A stretch of DNA of 7,548 nucleotides, from contig CAIPTQ010000184.1 of the NCBI GenBank assembly GCA_903868035.1, positions 1 to 7,548 of the forward strand. Direction: 5' to 3'. The translations under genes were made by a program, and so were the position numbers. Below the pieces are notes generated by a model that saw only the letters and a list, made by a program, of their open reading frames with translations, made no database searches and was not told the origin of the DNA. The stretch is from an uncultured Phycisphaerales bacterium. GTDB lineage: Bacteria > Planctomycetota > Phycisphaerae > WQYP01. Below are positions 4,936 through 7,548 of the stretch, piece after piece (within the stretch, counting starts at the first letter, position 1; every line of letters begins with the position of its first letter).

Positions 4936-6285
4936 CTTCCACTGCCGCGGCTGGCCGGTGCTTTCCAGGACGCTCTGCCAGACGTCGCCGGCGGTGTCCA
5001 CGGTCTGGCGCTGGTGGATGGCCAGTTGGATGGGGATGTTGACGAAGCGGCCGTGCCAGATGCCCACGACCATCCGGGTGCGGCCGGACATGGCGGCATG
5101 GACGGCGGCGTGGGCCAGGCGCAGGCAGAAAACGGAATCGGGGGGGCTGGCCGGGACGCTGCGGATCAGGTAGCTGGGGTCAATATATTTGACGGAGGAC
5201 TCGAATTTAAGCTGCTTGAAATGCGCGGCGATGCGGTCGCGCAGGAAGGGGCCGATGTCCGCGAGTTTCACGTTGCCCGAGGCGTCTTTTTGGGAGGCGT
5301 CGCAGTGGAGGAGTTCCTGGCCGGCGCCCTCGGCGACGACGACCACGGCATGCTTGCGGCGGGTGAGGCGCTCGTGGAGGCGCTTGAGGAAGCCGTTGTC
5401 GCCCTCGAGGATGACGGGGACTTCCGGGATGAGGACGAAGTTGGCGTCGGACATGGCCAGCGAGGCGAAGCAGGCGATGAAGCCGCTGTGGCGGCCCATG
5501 AGTTTGACGAGGCCGACGCCGTTGTGGGCGCCCTTGGCCTCCTGGTGGGCGGCGCGGATGGCGCCGGTGGCGGCGGAGTAGGCGGTCTGGAAGCCGAAGG
5601 ACTGGTCGAGGAACATGATGTCGTTGTCGATGGTCTTGGGGACGCCGACGACGGAAATTTTCAGGCCGCGTTTGTCGATTTCATCGGCGATGGCCAGGCC
5701 GCCGCGGAGGGTGCCGTCGCCGCCGATGACGAAGAGGATGTTGATGGACATGCGTTCGAGGCAATCGACGATTTCGACGGGGTCCTGCTCGCCGCGGGAG
5801 GAGCCGAGGATGGTGCCGCCGCGTTCATGGATTTCGGAGACCAATTCGGGTTCGAGGTCCAGGACATCGTAGCCGTAGCGGGCGATGAACCCGGCGTAGC
5901 CGTTCTTGAAGCCGTAGATGTGTTTGACGCCGTAGATCAGGGAGAGGGAGAGCACCAGGCCGCGGATGACGTCGTTGAGGCCCGGGCAGATGCCGCCGCA
6001 GGTGACGATGCCGACGCGGGTTTTGGCGGGGTCGAAGCAGATTTTGGCGCGGGGCCCGGCGAGTTCGAAGGAGGCGAGCTGGTCGAGGGGGATTTTGAGG
6101 CGGGCGAGGATTTTAGGGGTGTCGTAGAGCATCACGCGGTCGTGATCCTCGATGAATTGGACGGACTCGCGGTCGCCGCGGGTGGCGGCCAGCGGCGAGT
6201 CGATGCGGCAGACGGCGAGGGTGTTGACCAGCGTTTCGGCGGGCGCGACGGCGAGCATGTGGGTGATGATTTCCGGTTCGGACAT
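4933..6285 (-). CDS. 6-phosphofructokinase, atypical ATP/PPi clade (TP0108/plant-PFK-like)
   Basis: Phosphorylates fructose 6-phosphate to fructose 1,6-bisphosphate in glycolysis, in the cytoplasm. It has 450 residues, longer than E. coli PfkA (about 320), with an N-terminal extension of about 88 residues. Motifs: VTCGGICPGLNDVIRG (94-109), GSSRG (161-165), VIGGDGTLRGG (186-196), VPKTIDNDI (215-223) with the catalytic aspartates, MGRHSG (263-268) and IPEVP (286-290). In this superfamily the residue after GGD separates donors. GGDG favours ATP and GGDD favours pyrophosphate, while lysine in PKTIDND is typical of PPi enzymes (ATP enzymes have PGTIDND). This protein has G191 with K217, the combination seen in plant ATP-PFKs and some bacterial and protist PFKs, so I infer ATP use. 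ATG at 6285 is preceded by AGGGGG at about 5 bases. Codons end in C. It lies 132 bp downstream of dinB on the same strand. Family is certain; donor is not. Confidence 0.94.
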   Translation of the reverse strand: MSEPEIITHMLAVAPAETLVNTLAVCRIDSPLAATRGDRESVQFIEDHDRVMLYDTPKILARLKIPLDQLASFELAGPRAKICFDPAKTRVGIVTCGGICPGLNDVIRGLVLSLSLIYGVKHIYGFKNGYAGFIARYGYDVLDLEPELVSEIHERGGTILGSSRGEQDPVEIVDCLERMSINILFVIGGDGTLRGGLAIADEIDKRGLKISVVGVPKTIDNDIMFLDQSFGFQTAYSAATGAIRAAHQEAKGAHNGVGLVKLMGRHSGFIACFASLAMSDANFVLIPEVPVILEGDNGFLKRLHERLTRRKHAVVVVAEGAGQELLHCDASQKDASGNVKLADIGPFLRDRIAAHFKQLKFESSVKYIDPSYLIRSVPASPPDSVFCLRLAHAAVHAAMSGRTRMVVGIWHGRFVNIPIQLAIHQRQTVDTAGDVWQSVLESTGQPRQWK

Positions 6286-6364
6286 AAGACCCCCTGGGGA
6301 AGCGGAATGGAGTATCGAGAGGGGATTAGAAAGGGAAAGGGGGGCGATGTCCAGAGTGGGGGAG

Positions 6365-6400
6365 ATGGTTAAATGGTTAAGTGGTTAAATGGTTAAGTGG
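6365..6400. repeat. 8-bp tandem repeat, ATGGTTAA-type, 4.5 copies
   Basis: Consecutive octamers read ATGGTTAA, ATGGTTAA, GTGGTTAA, ATGGTTAA and then GTGG, continuing as a degenerate GTGGTGAGTGG. It fills part of the 132-bp gap between the dinB stop and the pfk start. It is AT-rich beside very GC-rich neighbours, and it places TTAA, hence stop codons, on both strands. On the minus strand it would lie about 80 bases upstream of the pfk ATG. Confidence 0.9.
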
Positions 6401-6417
6401 TGAGTGGAACTGCGCTG

Positions 6418-6930
6418 TCATTCGAAGATGAAGGCGGGGTCGTCGGCGGTGTTGAAGTAGACGGTGGGGACTTTCACGTTCAGCAGGCGGAGATAGAGGC
6501 AAAGCTGGCCGCGGTGATGGATCATGTGGTTGAGGTCCCACACGCGGAAGACCTTGGAGCGCGGCTGAGCGGTGAAAACCTGGCCGCCATTTTTCATGGT
6601 CCAGATGGCATCCCAGGCGGCGGGATCGAATTGCGCGACGGCCTGGCGCAGCGTCTCCACGCGGTCGTCAAACAGCTTGAGCAGCGCGGCGGTATCGGCG
6701 ACGGATGCGGGCGGGCGCGGGACGGTGGCGAAATCCAGGACATCCTGCGCGAGGGTCAGGGTCATCCAATCGGTCAGCGTGGCCACGTGAATGGCGAGCC
6801 GGCCCAGCGCTATGGATTTTTCGTGGGGCTTCCAGTCGAGCTGGTCGGCGGGAACGGCGGCGAGCACCTTGCGGGTGACGGCGAGTTCGCGCTCCAAGTC
6901 GCCGAAAATGATGTTTTTGAGGTCGGGCAT
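6418..6930 (-). CDS. DinB-like putative metal-dependent protein
   Basis: Small four-helix-bundle protein of the DinB/YfiT-like superfamily, whose members bind a divalent metal through three histidines; several act as thiol-dependent transferases or hydrolases. The substrate here cannot be told. The 170 residues match the family. The N-terminal helix (2-25) is followed by LDWKPHEKS (31-39), a typical DinB segment, and LGRLAIHVATLTDW (42-55) with the first histidine, H48. The C-terminal helix LNHMIHHRGQLCLYLRLLNV (133-152) carries H135 and H139 in the HxxxHRGQL pattern. The three expected ligands are therefore present. No signal peptide or membrane segment is seen. ATG at 6930 is preceded by AAAAGGAG at 6 bases, a strong site. 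It reads toward pfk across a repeat-containing gap and may share a promoter with the small ORF upstream. It is divergent from the GH31 gene. Confidence 0.9.
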   Translation of the reverse strand: MPDLKNIIFGDLERELAVTRKVLAAVPADQLDWKPHEKSIALGRLAIHVATLTDWMTLTLAQDVLDFATVPRPPASVADTAALLKLFDDRVETLRQAVAQFDPAAWDAIWTMKNGGQVFTAQPRSKVFRVWDLNHMIHHRGQLCLYLRLLNVKVPTVYFNTADDPAFIFE

Positions 6931-6951
6931 GGGGGTCTCCTTTTCAATGCC

Positions 6952-7104
6952 TCATTCATAGCGCCACGCGCGGAAAACGTCAACTGGGTTGCCGGTCTCG
7001 GGGGCAGGAAACATGTTGGGCACCTTCTTGGCGCCAAAAATGACGGCATTTTTGCCAGCGCAGGTATTCCGGACCCGCACGTAATCGCTTATCCTGCGGA
7101 CCAT
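6952..7104 (-). CDS. Doubtful 50-residue ORF upstream of dinB
   Basis: Not recognised. A 50-codon frame begins MVRRISDYVRVRNTC and ends NPVDVFRAWRYE-stop, 21 bases before the dinB ATG on the same strand. For coding: operon-like spacing to dinB, and a codon pattern (many C-ending codons, few rare ones) like its minus-strand neighbours. Against: small size, no clear ribosome binding site before the ATG, an open frame that runs on antisense to the GH31 gene, and a hairpin (7035-7054) inside it. It could be a small protein, the remnant C-terminus of a decayed gene, or chance. Confidence 0.25.
   Translation of the reverse strand: MVRRISDYVRVRNTCAGKNAVIFGAKKVPNMFPAPETGNPVDVFRAWRYE
7035..7054. repeat. 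Hairpin CAAAAATG / CATTTTTG
   Basis: CAAAAATG (7035-7042) and CATTTTTG (7047-7054) are perfect reverse complements around ACGG. Partial outer complementarity (TGGCGC against GCGCA with a 2-base offset) could extend it. It lies in the divergent dinB/GH31 gap, so it may be an operator-like site or simply part of the doubtful small ORF. No function can be assigned. Confidence 0.4.
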
Positions 7105-7130
7105 GCGGCCGGTGTGCCGGCGGCGGGCAT
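7103..7130 (+). promoter_or_regulatory. GC hairpin just upstream of the GH31 gene
   Basis: GCCGG (7108-7112) and CCGGC (7117-7121) pair around TGTG, with an outer ATGC (7103-7106) / GCAT (7127-7130) helix across an uneven internal loop. CGTTTT follows. The hairpin ends 16 bases before the GH31 ribosome binding site, so it could influence translation or, weakly, transcription. The T-run is too short for a confident terminator. Confidence 0.25.
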
Positions 7131-7155
7131 CGTTTTGTGATGGATAGGAAAAAAT

Positions 7156-7548
7156 ATGAAATTCAGGAATGGCGCCTGGCACTGGTATGACAATGTGGAC
7201 GCGCACATCATGCGGCAGGTGCAGGAATATCGCATGGAGGGTTCGACGCTGTATGTGGCGGCGGCGGATCGCGAAGGTCGGAAGAACTTTGAAGGCCACG
7301 TGCTGGAGCTGCGCATCACCTCGCCGATGGCGGATGTGATCCGCGTGGAGGCGACGCACCATGAGCCGCTGGCGAAGGGTGTGCGCGGGTTTGACCTGGA
7401 TTACGCGCTGGAGGCGGCGGGGGTGAAGGTGGAGGACTTGCCGGAGGAGATTGTCTTCACCAGCGGGAAAGTGGCGCTGCACATCGGCAAGGCGAAGTGG
7501 GAGATGCGGTTCATGGAGGGGGAACAACTGCTGGCCGGCTCGATGGGC
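7156..7548 (+). CDS. Glycoside hydrolase family 31 (alpha-xylosidase/alpha-glucosidase), N-terminal part
   Basis: The frame is open to the window end: 131 codons of an enzyme usually 650-800 residues long. ATG at 7156 is preceded by AGGA at 6 bases. The product starts MKFRNGAWHWYDNVDAHIM and follows the N-terminal beta-sandwich of YicI-type GH31 enzymes. It shares the MK[FI]xxGxW opening, the ITSPMADVIRVEATHH strand pair (57-72; E. coli YicI has SPQEGIVGVRIEHF), and FTSGKVALHIGKAKWEMRF (102-120) with a following GEQLLAGS (122-129; YicI has GERITGS). These enzymes release alpha-linked xylose or glucose from the non-reducing end of oligosaccharides. The catalytic barrel and its two aspartates lie beyond the window, so specificity cannot be read. 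No signal peptide is seen, so a cytoplasmic enzyme acting on imported oligosaccharides is inferred. The gene is divergent from dinB. Confidence 0.85.
   Translation, partial: MKFRNGAWHWYDNVDAHIMRQVQEYRMEGSTLYVAAADREGRKNFEGHVLELRITSPMADVIRVEATHHEPLAKGVRGFDLDYALEAAGVKVEDLPEEIVFTSGKVALHIGKAKWEMRFMEGEQLLAGSMG

Noticed and set aside
4867..6372. 501-codon plus-strand open frame antisense to the phosphofructokinase gene
   Set aside because: The product is Gly/Ala/Asp/Glu/Val-rich with no family resemblance. It mirrors pfk, whose C-ending codons leave almost no stops on the opposite strand.
7171..7190. Sigma-54 -24 element TGGCAC inside the GH31 gene
   Set aside because: The position where GC of the -12 element should be reads AC, and the site is inside coding sequence.
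1..7548. CRISPR array, IS element, prophage or defence system
   Set aside because: There are no spaced repeats of 25-40 bp, no transposase, integrase, nuclease or Cas-like product, and all long genes belong to housekeeping or metabolic families.

Overview
The window comes from a high-GC bacterial chromosome. It carries six recognisable protein genes, one doubtful 50-codon ORF and one structured intergenic region that probably encodes a small RNA. Gene content is ordinary housekeeping and metabolism, with no phage, IS, CRISPR, toxin-antitoxin or secretion modules. The mix of genes, plus short 7-8 bp tandem repeats and perfect palindromes in the gaps, reminds me of the Planctomycetota/Verrucomicrobiota (PVC) group. 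That placement is recollection and inference, not proof.

Layout: (1) 1-1127 (+) is the 3' part of rpoN (sigma-54), with its activator-interaction region lying upstream of the window. (2) 1128-1413 is a gap with a 7-bp tandem repeat. (3) 1414-2259 (+) is a pcm-type L-isoaspartyl methyltransferase with an apparent signal peptide. (4) 2260-2359 is a short gap with a compact hairpin between convergent genes. (5) 2360-4303 (-) is speA, biosynthetic arginine decarboxylase. (6) 4304-4932 is a 629-bp gap. It holds the speA leader, a cluster of hairpins ending in a strong plus-strand Rho-independent terminator (candidate small RNA, about 4610-4758), a 7-bp tandem repeat and a 24-bp perfect palindrome. 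(7) 4933-6285 (-) is an atypical phosphofructokinase with a GGDGT + PKTIDND signature. (8) 6286-6417 is a gap with an 8-bp tandem repeat. (9) 6418-6930 (-) is a DinB-like putative metal-dependent protein, possibly preceded by a small ORF (6952-7104, -). (10) 7156-7548 (+) is the N-terminal part of a GH31 alpha-xylosidase/alpha-glucosidase that runs off the window.

The genes do not form one pathway. speA (arginine to agmatine, polyamines), the phosphofructokinase (glycolysis) and GH31 (alpha-glucoside/xyloside breakdown) are separate metabolic functions. rpoN is a global regulator and pcm does protein repair. Strand changes break the genes into short units; only dinB to pfk (132-bp gap) could be co-transcribed.

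Two observations stand out. The first is the terminator-bearing hairpin cluster at 4610-4758, which faces away from speA and toward no plus-strand gene. Its 3' half can pair in two mutually exclusive ways. The second is an extreme strand-linked codon bias: plus-strand genes end codons in G and minus-strand genes end them in C, so the plus strand is G-rich whichever way genes point, as expected of a leading replication strand with strong GC skew.
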